From: Flavobacteriales bacterium UBA7468
GTDB lineage: Bacteria > Bacteroidota > Bacteroidia > Flavobacteriales_D > Crocinitomicaceae
Reading direction: 5' to 3'
Length of the DNA: 64,000 nt
Assembly: GCA_002478565.1 (NCBI GenBank)
Contig: DLPC01000025.1
Location: forward strand, 19,929-83,928
Part shown: positions 1-8,266 of the stretch, piece after piece
How the letters are laid out: the number at the start of each line of letters is the position of its first letter
How positions within the stretch are numbered: the first letter of the stretch is position 1
The notes under the pieces: generated by a model
Databases searched by the model: none
What the model was told of the DNA's origin: nothing
What the model saw: the letters and a program-made list of their open reading frames with translations, nothing else
Program-made: the position numbers and the translations under genes

Positions 1-566
1 AATAGCCAAATAACCAAAAGAAAATACCATTTGTTAGTGCGCGCTCTTTCAAGTGAAATGGACATTGCGAATGCAATGAGTATTCCAAATCGGATGTGTG
101 AACCAAACAAAGACATTTTTCGGATGTCGATGAGGCCCAGCTCTGAGGAAAAGAAAAAATATGCCAGAAAATTAACCACAGCAGTGATAGCAACTGCAGC
201 AATAAAAAAGCTCATGAGGCCCTTCACTTTTTTCGGTTGAGGTAAACCCTGCGCACAAACAATGATTGGCACCAATAATAAGGTTGTGAGTCTTCGGAGT
301 TGATTGAAGCCCTCAGACAAATTTGAGGACCATAATAAACTCAGCCAACTGAGTAAATAGAACAACAGGATAAAATGCAGCAAGCGATTCTCAGACCAAC
401 GTCTGTAATATTGCTTGAAGTCGGCGAGTAGTAAAAGATTCAGCGCCCCAAGAAGCATTCCCATAGACATGAGGAATTTGCTGCAGGCAATGCCCACCAC
501 AAAAAGTAGCAGCACAAAATAATGAACTCTTGCGTGGATTTTTGGCCCGAACCAACGTTGCAACAT
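1..566 (-). CDS. O-antigen ligase family protein (Wzy/WaaL-like), N-terminal part
   Basis: The first 188 codons of a membrane protein that runs off the left edge of the window; its start codon is the ATG at 564-566, 13 bases after the stop of the S41 protease gene. The translation is strongly hydrophobic, with about five predicted membrane segments (around residues 15-30, 35-48, 63-80, 92-106, 120-140). It contains a GSHIRFGI stretch near residue 155, which resembles the region before the large periplasmic loop in Bacteroidota O-antigen ligase/polymerase-like proteins. Members of that family polymerise or ligate surface polysaccharide at the periplasmic face of the inner membrane. The assignment rests on topology and this motif only; the catalytic loop lies outside the window. 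Confidence 0.6.
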   Translation of the reverse strand, partial: MLQRWFGPKIHARVHYFVLLLFVVGIACSKFLMSMGMLLGALNLLLLADFKQYYRRWSENRLLHFILLFYLLSWLSLLWSSNLSEGFNQLRRLTTLLLVPIIVCAQGLPQPKKVKGLMSFFIAAVAITAVVNFLAYFFFSSELGLIDIRKMSLFGSHIRFGILIAFAMSISLERARTNKWYFLLVIWL

Positions 567-579
567 GCAGTACTAACGC

Positions 580-2220
580 TTATTTTTTCAAAATCGTATT
601 GTACTGCGCTGGAGCTTGCAATATTTCTATTCCTTTTATCACCACTGGATCAGTTTGTAGGGTATGTTTTGCCCTTCCCTCTTGATAGAAATATCTCGAA
701 ATAATTTCATCTTCAAGTAACTCTCTAATTTCTTTTTCAAACTTATCGAGGTCCCTTTCTTTGGACGGCGTCACTTTGAGAAGCATTTGCTCATATTCTG
801 TAGCAATATCTTGATAATACCCTTCTTTTTCGGCTGTTGTTTTCATTTTTTTCAGGGCTTCCTCTGAAGCGGTAGTGTACTCAAAATTTTCTTGTGCCAA
901 TACATATTTTTTGAAGTCAGCATAGTCTTGGGCTGTGAGTTGAAACTTCACTGGTTCTTCAATTTGAGCATGTTGCTGCGTATATTGAGTAGCGTAATTG
1001 AATATATGATTTTTTACCAGTAGCATGGCTGACAAACGACTTAAGTCTGGGAGCTCTACTTTCAAGTCTGGCTCAATTCCACGACCGTCTATCACCGGAC
1101 GGCCATTTTTTGTGTAAAAGGTTTTGAGCAAAGAATCAGCGACTTCTTTGGGTTTTTGACCGTTTTCTTTGTCGTAGTATTCTAAGCGTTGCACGCAGCG
1201 CCCTGAAGGGGTGTAATATTTAGCAATAGTAATTTTGATTTTTGAACCATATTTCAAATCGTAGGTGCGTTGCACAAGCCCTTTACCAAAACTCGTTTCA
1301 CCCATCACAACTGCTCGGTCTAAATCTTGTAGACTTCCTGCTAAAATTTCAGATGCAGACGCAGAAGCGCCATCAATAAGGACAACCAACGGCATATTTG
1401 GAGCGAAAGGTTCTTCAAGTGTTTTGTAGGTGCGGTTTTCTTCTTGAACGCGGCCTTTTGTCGTTACGACCAACTGGTTTTTTGGCACAAAAAAGTTGAC
1501 GATTTTAACCGCCTCAATTAGCAAGCCGCCGCCGTTGCCACGCAAGTCTAGCACTAATTCTTGCATACCCTGTGCCTGTAATTTTTCAATAGCTGCTTTT
1601 ACGTCTGCCGCTGCTGTTTGGGTAAAGGAGTTCAATTTGATGTAACCCACGTTATCGCGCAGCATTCCAAAATATGGGACATCTGGCAACTTGATTTCAT
1701 CGCGGGTGATGCGAAAACTTTGTTTGCCCGCTCCGGAACGTTCAACGATCAATTCAAAGGTAGTGCCTTTGGGACCCTTGAGCGCATCTGAAACTTCTTC
1801 TGTAGATTTCTTTTCCATGCTTTTTCCGTCGATGCTGATGATTTTATCTCCGGCTTTAAGCCCTGCTTTTTGAGCTGGCTTTCCTTCATAGGGTTCTGAG
1901 ATATAACTGAAATCACCCATTTGACGTATGAGAGCGCCAATCCCGCCATATTGGCCTGTTGTCATGAGTCTGTAGTCTTCGATATTGGACTCGTGGTAAT
2001 AAACCGTGTAAGGATCTAGTTCTTTGAGCATGGCATCAATACCCGTTTTTGCCAACTGACCATTTTTTGTTTCGTCGACAAAATAGAGCTCGAGGTGTTC
2101 ATAGATTTGATCCATGATTTCAAGACTTTTGAGCGTTTCAAAAGAATTGGATTGGGCTTTACCGAAAGAAATACTCAGTAAAAAAAACGAAATGAGTATC
2201 AAGCTGTTTCTTAGTTTCAT
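580..2220 (-). CDS. S41 family C-terminal processing peptidase (CtpA/Prc-like)
   Basis: A 546-residue exported serine protease. Residues 1-22 are a signal peptide ending FGKAQ. A PDZ domain lies at about 88-170 (GGIGALI, then AGLKAGDKIISIDG). The S41 core covers about 180-345, with the Ser/Lys dyad read as Ser288 in GASASASE and Lys313 in SFGKGLVQ, exactly 25 residues apart as in plant D1 protease and Prc. The long C-terminal region (about 360-546) is charged and helical. Family members clip the C-termini of periplasmic or envelope proteins. The start overlaps the rnpA stop as ATGA, so the two are probably co-transcribed. The natural substrate is not shown by the sequence. Confidence 0.92.
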   Translation of the reverse strand: MKLRNSLILISFFLLSISFGKAQSNSFETLKSLEIMDQIYEHLELYFVDETKNGQLAKTGIDAMLKELDPYTVYYHESNIEDYRLMTTGQYGGIGALIRQMGDFSYISEPYEGKPAQKAGLKAGDKIISIDGKSMEKKSTEEVSDALKGPKGTTFELIVERSGAGKQSFRITRDEIKLPDVPYFGMLRDNVGYIKLNSFTQTAAADVKAAIEKLQAQGMQELVLDLRGNGGGLLIEAVKIVNFFVPKNQLVVTTKGRVQEENRTYKTLEEPFAPNMPLVVLIDGASASASEILAGSLQDLDRAVVMGETSFGKGLVQRTYDLKYGSKIKITIAKYYTPSGRCVQRLEYYDKENGQKPKEVADSLLKTFYTKNGRPVIDGRGIEPDLKVELPDLSRLSAMLLVKNHIFNYATQYTQQHAQIEEPVKFQLTAQDYADFKKYVLAQENFEYTTASEEALKKMKTTAEKEGYYQDIATEYEQMLLKVTPSKERDLDKFEKEIRELLEDEIISRYFYQEGRAKHTLQTDPVVIKGIEILQAPAQYNTILKK

Positions 2221-2630
2221 GGATTTAGTTCTTGTAAGAGTTGTTGAAATGCTTTTAAAAATTTTTGTTCCAAAAATTTATAGTCAGGACGTTCTGTGCC
2301 GACAAAAGTTATAGAAAAAATAAGTTTTTTATTATGCTGGGTTAATAACTGCTCTAGTTCTTGCTTGTTATGGCGTAGGACTTCCCTCAGGAGTCGTTTG
2401 ATAAAGTTGCGGTCATGAGCCCTTTTGAATTTCCTTTTTGGTGCAGAAAAAAGGACTTTAAATAGTGGTTCGGATGATGCCTCTTCGATTGCTGCTTGCG
2501 TTTCTGCTTGGTTGTCGAGTAAGTATTGCATGCGGATTGGAAATGCCTTGACCAAATTTCCTTTTGCGTAAAGCTCCTCGATTTGCTTTAAGCTACATAG
2601 TTTGTATTTTTTTGGCAGGCTGAAGTCCAT
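2217..2630 (-). CDS. rnpA: Ribonuclease P protein component
   Basis: The 137-residue protein subunit of RNase P, which helps the catalytic RNA remove 5' leaders from pre-tRNAs. The family signature is present as KRKFKRAHDRNFIKRLLRE in the middle, where the basic RNR-type helix contacts RNA, followed by the conserved KLIFSITFVG strand. I chose the ATG at 2628-2630 (MDFSLPKK) because it lies one base after the upstream stop and matches the usual beginning of the family (F-x-x-x-x-R/K-L); a longer reading from 2672 would run 41 bases into the upstream gene. rpmH, the usual neighbour of rnpA, is not here. The gene sits between a membrane protein and an S41 protease. Confidence 0.93.
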   Translation of the reverse strand: MDFSLPKKYKLCSLKQIEELYAKGNLVKAFPIRMQYLLDNQAETQAAIEEASSEPLFKVLFSAPKRKFKRAHDRNFIKRLLREVLRHNKQELEQLLTQHNKKLIFSITFVGTERPDYKFLEQKFLKAFQQLLQELNP

Positions 2631-2631
2631 G

Positions 2632-3333
2632 TTAGTCTTTTGGCTCATTGAGTTGCTCGTCTGGAACTTCATCGTAATCTGTAAATTGCTCGTCTGGACT
2701 TTCAGTTGGCTGTTGGCCCGGACCTTGTGAGAAACTACTCATCGATACGAACAACGGTTTTCCGGATAGGACCACATTAATAGCATTTAGCAATTTGACA
2801 AACATCCCCAAGAGAAAAAAGAAGCCGACTATCTTAAAAATAAAACCGAGTAAAAAAGCATTTTCTAAGCTTTTGATGCTGCTCTCAAACCATCTTGCCA
2901 GGATATTCTCTGACACTGAGGGAAAGAAATAGAAACCAATATAGGCCAATGTTACAAGTACCAACAAAGAAATTTCCAGGGGCAAAGAATATACTTGATT
3001 CACTTTTGGGATATTGAAACCACCAAAAAACTGAAGCCGCTCTTGCTGCTTTTGGAATTTACCAAGTAGGTAGGTCAAAAGTATGACGCCGCCGGCCATT
3101 AAGCGCTGCCAATCCAAAATATAACTGGGATCAATAGGCGAGATTTCAATGCAAAATCCGAATGTCACATTGGCTAATAGCAAGTACTTAACAGCTTTGA
3201 CTAAATAGGTTTCAAATAGCGTAGCAGGGCGCAAACCGCGGACAGATTTCAGGAAAAATTCGATGAAAAACCAGATGAAATTAAAAGCGGCAAATAAGAC
3301 CCCTAAACTAAAAATGAGCGTGAGTAATTTCAT
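2632..3333 (-). CDS. Hypothetical multi-pass membrane protein
   Basis: A 233-residue protein that I do not recognise. It has about five hydrophobic segments (roughly residues 4-28, 46-62, 77-90, 117-138 and 158-186) and a soluble, very acidic tail (about 200-233) rich in Asp, Glu and Pro. There is no signal-peptide cleavage site, so it is probably an inner-membrane protein with several helices. It is tightly packed: its ATG overlaps the stop of the GH25 gene (ATGA) and its own stop is one base before rnpA, so it belongs to the same transcription unit. A function cannot be assigned from sequence alone. Confidence 0.7.
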   Translation of the reverse strand: MKLLTLIFSLGVLFAAFNFIWFFIEFFLKSVRGLRPATLFETYLVKAVKYLLLANVTFGFCIEISPIDPSYILDWQRLMAGGVILLTYLLGKFQKQQERLQFFGGFNIPKVNQVYSLPLEISLLVLVTLAYIGFYFFPSVSENILARWFESSIKSLENAFLLGFIFKIVGFFFLLGMFVKLLNAINVVLSGKPLFVSMSSFSQGPGQQPTESPDEQFTDYDEVPDEQLNEPKD

Positions 3334-4193
3334 CTTCCGAAGTTACGAAGTTTAGTTAAGCTACCCTTAAAGAAATTGCCATCCACAAAACCAGAAATTC
3401 CATGAATTGTCATATTTTCTGAAAATTGATAAAAAGTCCAAGGTAAGTGTTCAACTTTATAGTGAGCTCCGTAGGATGCCACCCACAACGGATAACCATC
3501 AATGTACCCTTTTAAATGGTGTTCATAAAAGTGGCGGCCCGTATAAACAATGGGCTTCAAACCATAGTGCCTTTCAATGATTTTGAGCCAATTTCGAACG
3601 CCCTGACGGAGATTATCTTCACCAAAAGGCGACATGCGTTCGACATCGAGTACGGGAGGAAAATCCTGCTCGCGTAGACGCACATTCGCTATAAAATTAT
3701 TGGCTTGCTCTGTTGAGTTTTGAAAAGGTCTGTAGAAATGATAGGCTCCTCTCTTGATGCCTACACGTTTGGCTTCTGCCCAATTTGTGACATATTGCGC
3801 ATCTACCCCATTGCTGCCCATCGTTGCGCGCATGATGACAAAACGCAACGGATGTTTAGTGAGCAATAATTCATCCCAATTGATAGTACCTTGATATTGC
3901 GATACATCGATTCCAAAACAATAAGTTTGGTCATCGGCTATTGACGTTTCGTGCAGATTTTCTTGGGTATTGTTTTTAAGTACCGGGCGCAGCGCTTCAA
4001 TACGGTCATAGAAACGAATAAACACGAATACATAAGCGATGAAGCAGAGCGCCAAAAGCCAAGGCAGGTATGGTTTTTTTCTACGCCACTTTTTTTGAGT
4101 GGTAAGAAGCAGTACGGTGCATATGCCAAACAAACTCAGTACATTTTGCGGGTGATTGAGTAACCAGATGACAACGGTGCGAAGCAAATACAT
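3330..4193 (-). CDS. Glycoside hydrolase family 25 lysozyme, membrane-anchored
   Basis: A 287-residue protein with two N-terminal hydrophobic segments (about 1-31 and 42-60) followed by a GH25 (Chalaropsis-type muramidase) domain from about residue 92. The characteristic start is YCFGIDVSQYQG with Asp96. The DxE pair of the active site is Asp183-Val-Glu185 (PPVLDVER), and GAYHFYRPF is the usual barrel strand. GH25 enzymes cut the MurNAc-GlcNAc bond of peptidoglycan. Anchoring to the inner membrane with a periplasmic catalytic domain would suit wall remodelling rather than attack on other cells. Its stop overlaps the next start (ATGA), linking it to the membrane protein-rnpA-protease run. Confidence 0.9.
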   Translation of the reverse strand: MYLLRTVVIWLLNHPQNVLSLFGICTVLLLTTQKKWRRKKPYLPWLLALCFIAYVFVFIRFYDRIEALRPVLKNNTQENLHETSIADDQTYCFGIDVSQYQGTINWDELLLTKHPLRFVIMRATMGSNGVDAQYVTNWAEAKRVGIKRGAYHFYRPFQNSTEQANNFIANVRLREQDFPPVLDVERMSPFGEDNLRQGVRNWLKIIERHYGLKPIVYTGRHFYEHHLKGYIDGYPLWVASYGAHYKVEHLPWTFYQFSENMTIHGISGFVDGNFFKGSLTKLRNFGR

Positions 4194-4213
4194 GGAGTTC
4201 TTTGGGAATTTAT

Positions 4214-4780
4214 TTAATCAAGACACTTGCACGGAGGGTCCATAAGCACCTTTGTTTGCGGCAGTTTAGCCATAAAACTTTTTGCAAAAACTGTTCCGTA
4301 CATTACTCCTTCTAGATTCAGCAATTTTAGATTTGGCAAGGCAAAGAGACCTTCTCCAAAATCTTCAATGGCATTGGCATACAAGTCAAGAGTTTCAAGT
4401 GCTTGGAGGCTGGCAATCTGTTGGGGTATTTTGGTAATTTGATTGCGGTCGAGGTGCAAGATTTTTAGCGAAGTGAGGTTGGCAAGCTCTAACGGAAAAA
4501 CAGTCATTTTATTGCGTCCGAGGTCGAGTTCTTGAAGTTTTACCAAACTAGCAAATTGATCTGGTAAGTCCTGAATTTTATTTTTCGAGAGATTGAGGAC
4601 CTCTAAATTTTGAAACTGAAATAATTCAATAGGGATTGAATCCCATTTGCAGCCAGAACAATCCAAAGACTTGACGCTGCGTGGATCTTGCTTCAGTGCC
4701 TCGGACCATGTAAAAGTTTGTGCCGTTGCTTTGCACTGAAGAAAAAATAGCAGCAAGAAAAACAAAGTGGGTTTGTTCAT
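4214..4780 (-). CDS. Secreted leucine-rich repeat protein
   Basis: A 188-residue protein with a signal peptide (MNKPTLFFLLLFFLQ, likely cut at ATAQ) followed by about six leucine-rich repeats of about 23 residues, for example LEVLNLSKNKIQDLPDQF, LQELDLGRNKMTVFPLEL and LKILHLDRNQITKIPQQI. LRR arrays form protein-binding solenoids; the partner is unknown. I use the ATG at 4778-4780. The reading from 4807 adds nine residues before the signal peptide and overlaps a near-consensus -7 element (TACTTTCG on the minus strand, 4785-4792), which would leave only a very short leader. It lies 20 bases before the GH25 gene and could be the first gene of that run. Confidence 0.8.
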   Translation of the reverse strand: MNKPTLFFLLLFFLQCKATAQTFTWSEALKQDPRSVKSLDCSGCKWDSIPIELFQFQNLEVLNLSKNKIQDLPDQFASLVKLQELDLGRNKMTVFPLELANLTSLKILHLDRNQITKIPQQIASLQALETLDLYANAIEDFGEGLFALPNLKLLNLEGVMYGTVFAKSFMAKLPQTKVLMDPPCKCLD

Positions 4781-4871
4781 ATAGCGAAAGTATAAAAATA
4801 CTTGCAATGCCCCTTAGTGGATTAATTATTGTACATTTAACAATATCTAAACCCACTCTAAACAATCGATA

Positions 4872-6200
4872 ATGAAATTATTGACACTCTGTATACTGAC
4901 CCTAAGCTCAGTTTTAACTTGGTCACAGGCTGGCCCAATCGATTTTCAAAGCAACGGTTTTGGTGCCAATTGGCTCTGGACCACTTTTGAAAATGGCAGC
5001 AATCCTGCGCTTGAAATTGTAGCAAATCCTGATCCGAGTGGCATCAATTTGTCAAGTACAGTAGCCAAATTTACCGCACAAGTGAATGGTGCGCCTTGGG
5101 CCGGATTTGAATCGGTGCATGGGCAAGGAATCGGTGTTTTCAACCTTACTGCTGCAAATTGTCAAATTAAAATGATGGTTTATAAATCTGTCATCAGCCC
5201 AGTAGGCTTGAAATTTGCAACACCTGCGGGTGGTTCGACCGGTGAAATTTTAGTGTCAAATACTTTAGTGAATCAATGGGAAGAATTAACATTCAATTTC
5301 AGTGCGGTCATCAACGCTCCAACCTCAACAGGAATTGATCAAATCATCGTATTCCCCGATTTTGCACAGCGTTCAGACAACAATATTTGTTACATTGACA
5401 ACATCAAATTCAATAATCAAGATGGCTCACAAAATTTAGCACCCATGGTTGCCGCGCCTACCCCAACCTATCCAACCGCTGCAGTCATCGCTTTGTTTAG
5501 CAATCCATACAACGAAGTGACAGTCGATACTTGGCAAGCTCCGTGGTCACAAGCACAAGTCACAGACTTGCTCATTCAAGGCAACGATACCAAGCGCTAT
5601 AGTTCTATGAATTTTGTAGGCATTGAAACCGTAGGGCCAAATATTTTAGACCTATCTGAAATGACGCATTTTAGAATCGATTACTGGACTGCAAATATGA
5701 ATCCGTTCAAAGTAAAACTCGTAGATTTTGGTAATGACGGGCAATATGCTGGCGGTGATGACAGCGAAAGTGAATTAAGTTTCCAACCAGTAGCCCAAAC
5801 ATGGAATACCCTGGAGATCCCTTTGACACAATTTACCAATCTGAATAGTTTGTCGCATTTTGCTCAGTTGATTTTGTCCGGAGAACCTGTAGGAACAGGG
5901 GTGGTTTTTATTGATAACGTTTTATTTTTCAATGAAAATTTGAGCAGCGTTGAAACTTTAAACTCAGCTGATTTTCAAGTTTTTCCGAATCCAAGCCAAG
6001 AAATCATTCATATCCGTGCTGCCCAGGAAATGCGACAGCTTCAGGTATTGAATACACAAGGGCAATGTTTGCTTGAAATGGCTGTAAATGGCCATGAAAT
6101 GACAATCAATGCGCATACCCTAGCGCCAGGAACTTACTGGTTATTGTTAGAAATGGCAGATGGCAATCATAGCGCATTGAAACCTATAATGATAGATTAA
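4872..6200 (+). CDS. Secreted protein with two carbohydrate-binding-like modules and T9SS sorting domain
   Basis: A 442-residue exported protein with a signal peptide at 1-18 (ending LTWSQA). Two beta-sandwich-like regions follow (about 20-180 and 200-350), each ending in a similar strand, ICYIDNIKFN and VVFIDNVLFF. Such YIDN/FIDN strands are common in galactose-binding-like or CBM-type modules attached to glucanases of this phylum. The last 80 or so residues (VFPNPSQEIIHI ... LAPGTYWLLL) are a type A type IX secretion sorting domain, so the protein should be exported through T9SS and anchored or released at the surface. No catalytic domain is visible. The 3' end overlaps convergent ribF by 17 bases. 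Confidence 0.8.
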   Translation: MKLLTLCILTLSSVLTWSQAGPIDFQSNGFGANWLWTTFENGSNPALEIVANPDPSGINLSSTVAKFTAQVNGAPWAGFESVHGQGIGVFNLTAANCQIKMMVYKSVISPVGLKFATPAGGSTGEILVSNTLVNQWEELTFNFSAVINAPTSTGIDQIIVFPDFAQRSDNNICYIDNIKFNNQDGSQNLAPMVAAPTPTYPTAAVIALFSNPYNEVTVDTWQAPWSQAQVTDLLIQGNDTKRYSSMNFVGIETVGPNILDLSEMTHFRIDYWTANMNPFKVKLVDFGNDGQYAGGDDSESELSFQPVAQTWNTLEIPLTQFTNLNSLSHFAQLILSGEPVGTGVVFIDNVLFFNENLSSVETLNSADFQVFPNPSQEIIHIRAAQEMRQLQVLNTQGQCLLEMAVNGHEMTINAHTLAPGTYWLLLEMADGNHSALKPIMID

Positions 6201-7122
6201 AATAAGCGCGGATATTTTGTTCGTCTTGATGAAGCTGTTGCTTTAATGCGGCTAGGTTTTCAAATTTTTGCTCAGACCGAATTCTTGTGTGCAAGCTCAG
6301 TGCAATATATGCCTCATAGATATCGGCCGTAAAATCAAAAAAATGAACTTCTAGTTTGCGGCTTTTTTTGTCTTCTTGAATTGTAGGGCGCCATCCGATG
6401 TTCATCATGCCAAACCTAAGTTGCCCATCTACAAAAGCAGATACGGCATAGACGCCATCGGCCGGTAAAATTTTATCGTTTTCGGTAAGCTCGAGGTTGG
6501 CTGTCGGAAAACCAATAGTGCGGCCATTTTGTAACCCTCTTGAAACGAAACCCGATATCTGAAAGGGTTTGCCTAAGTAACTATTGGCGAGCTCCATTTG
6601 GCCATCTTGAATGGCGCGTCTAATTTTAGAGGAGCTCACATACACTTCGTCAATTTGCTCGGCAGGTATTTCCTTGACTGTAAAATAATGTTTGGCCTCG
6701 TAGCCGCGTAAAAATTCAAGATTTCCTTGACGATCATGGCCAAATTGGTGGTCATAGCCAATGATTACGGTATGCGCTGCTAGGCCGTTAATCAGAATAT
6801 CTTGGACAAACTGTGCTGCACTTAGTTTTGCAAAGTCTGGAGAAAAATCCAGGATGACAACATGGTCTAGGCCGAGTGCCTCTAACTTTTCAAGCTTTTC
6901 CTCTTGTGTTTGAATGAGTGCCAAGGGTTGTTCAGGAAACAAAACGCGCCTTGGATGCGGATAAAAAGTGAGAAGTACGGATTGTAGCCCTTTTTCTTGG
7001 GCTTCTAGACAAACTGTGCAAAGGATTTTTTGATGCCCTATGTGAAGACCATCAAAGGTGCCGATTGTAATAATCGAACCTTTGATTTTGGGAAAAGTAT
7101 CAAGACCGCGATGAAGCTCCAT
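6184..7122 (-). CDS. ribF: Bifunctional riboflavin kinase / FAD synthetase
   Basis: A 312-residue cytoplasmic enzyme that phosphorylates riboflavin to FMN and adenylates FMN to FAD. The N-terminal FAD synthetase domain shows the nucleotidyl-transferase motif GTFDGLHIGHQ (residues 21-31) and a variant of the ISSTxIR motif, VSSSKIRRA (about 166). The C-terminal kinase domain begins near 185 with GRTIGFPTANLEL, whose PTAN contacts Mg-ATP. Length is normal for the family. Its ATG shares one base with the queA stop (TAATG), so the two genes are co-transcribed and probably translationally coupled. Confidence 0.95.
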   Translation of the reverse strand: MELHRGLDTFPKIKGSIITIGTFDGLHIGHQKILCTVCLEAQEKGLQSVLLTFYPHPRRVLFPEQPLALIQTQEEKLEKLEALGLDHVVILDFSPDFAKLSAAQFVQDILINGLAAHTVIIGYDHQFGHDRQGNLEFLRGYEAKHYFTVKEIPAEQIDEVYVSSSKIRRAIQDGQMELANSYLGKPFQISGFVSRGLQNGRTIGFPTANLELTENDKILPADGVYAVSAFVDGQLRFGMMNIGWRPTIQEDKKSRKLEVHFFDFTADIYEAYIALSLHTRIRSEQKFENLAALKQQLHQDEQNIRAYFNLSL

Positions 7123-8171
7123 TAGAGAATCAGCATGGCATCGCCGTAAGAGTAAAATTTATATTTTTCTTTGACTGCTTCTTCATAGGCTTTGTGCATG
7201 AGTTCATGACCCATGAATGCAGAAATCATCATGAGCAACGTAGATAAAGGCGTATGGAAGTTGGTGATGAGTGAATCAGCGATGCTGAATTCGTATGGAG
7301 GGAAGATGAATTTGTTGGTCCAGCCATCGTAGGGCTTCAAAAAGCCATCTGTAGATACAGAAGTTTCAATGGAGCGCATAGAAGTGGTGCCAACAGCACA
7401 TACCCTGCGTTTGTGACGCTTGGCATCGTTGACCATGTCGACAGCCTTTTCAGGAATGATCACTTGCTCTGAATCCATTTTGTGCTTTGTGAGGTCTTCA
7501 ACTTCAACAGAACGGAACGTTCCGAGGCCCACATGTAGGGTGAGTTCAGCAAAGTTGATGCCTTTAAGCTCTAAACGCTTTAATAGTTGTTTTGAAAAGT
7601 GCAAACCAGCTGTTGGCGCTGCAACAGCACCTTCTACTTTGGCAAATACCGTTTGGTAACGCTCTTCGTCTTCTGGTTCAACTTCTCTTTTGATATATTT
7701 TGGAAGTGGTGTTTCACCTAACTCCGTGATTTTAGCTTTGAATTCTTCATAAGGACCATCAAAAAGGAAACGCAAAGTGCGGCCTCTTGAGGTGGTGTTG
7801 TCAATAACCTCAGCGACTAAAGAATCGTCTTCGCCGAAATAAAGTTTATTGCCGATACGGATTTTTCGGGCAGGGTCAACTAAGACGTCCCAAAGTAAGC
7901 TCTCGCGGTTGAGTTCGCGCAAGAGGAAAACTTCAATTTTGGCACCCGTTTTCTCTTTGTTACCGTACATACGAGCAGGGAAAACCTTTGTATTGTTCAT
8001 GATCATTACATCGCCTTCGTCGAAATAGTCAAGGACATCGCGAAACATTTTGTGCTCAATAAGACCGGTTTCGCGGTGCACTACCATTAGGCGGCATTCG
8101 TCACGGTTTTCTTGAGGATAGTTAGCGATTAGTTCTTCTGGAAGGTTGAAGTCAAAATCTGACAATTTCAT
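7122..8171 (-). CDS. queA: S-adenosylmethionine:tRNA ribosyltransferase-isomerase
   Basis: A 349-residue enzyme of queuosine synthesis that transfers and isomerises the ribosyl part of SAM onto preQ1 in tRNA wobble position 34, giving epoxyqueuosine. Conserved stretches include MKLSDFDFNLPEELIA, NNTKVFPARM, AAPTAGLHFS, LHVGLGTFRSVE and NFHTPLSTLLMM, covering the whole family length. I start at 8171 (MKLSDF), as in relatives; ATG at 8180 (MSKMKLS) is also possible. The longer reading from 8219 is unlikely because that codon lies inside a TANNTTTG promoter element (8217-8224). No other queuosine gene is nearby. Confidence 0.94.
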   Translation of the reverse strand: MKLSDFDFNLPEELIANYPQENRDECRLMVVHRETGLIEHKMFRDVLDYFDEGDVMIMNNTKVFPARMYGNKEKTGAKIEVFLLRELNRESLLWDVLVDPARKIRIGNKLYFGEDDSLVAEVIDNTTSRGRTLRFLFDGPYEEFKAKITELGETPLPKYIKREVEPEDEERYQTVFAKVEGAVAAPTAGLHFSKQLLKRLELKGINFAELTLHVGLGTFRSVEVEDLTKHKMDSEQVIIPEKAVDMVNDAKRHKRRVCAVGTTSMRSIETSVSTDGFLKPYDGWTNKFIFPPYEFSIADSLITNFHTPLSTLLMMISAFMGHELMHKAYEEAVKEKYKFYSYGDAMLIL

Positions 8172-8216
8172 TTTGCTCATAAGACAAATTTTAGGTTCCC
8201 GTAAAATCAGGGACGG

Positions 8217-8245
8217 CAAAGATACAACATCGAGACCCCCGATGT
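8217..8245 (-). promoter_or_regulatory. Candidate queA-ribF promoter with internal palindrome
   Basis: On the minus strand TATCTTTG (8217-8224) matches the Bacteroidota -7 consensus TANNTTTG. A TTG about 21 bases upstream could be the -33 element. Between them lies an inverted repeat, ACATCG (8227-8232) / CGATGT (8240-8245), with a 7-base loop. Its position inside the promoter suggests an operator, but no T-run follows, so it is not a terminator. Transcription would begin near 8211, about 40 bases before the queA ATG. Confidence 0.5.
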
Positions 8246-8266
8246 CAAGTTTTTAGGCAACTATAT

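Noticed and set aside
8227..8245. Rho-independent terminator behind the MBOAT gene
   Set aside because: On the minus strand this sequence is upstream of queA reading away from it, and no U-tract follows; it lies within promoter elements instead.
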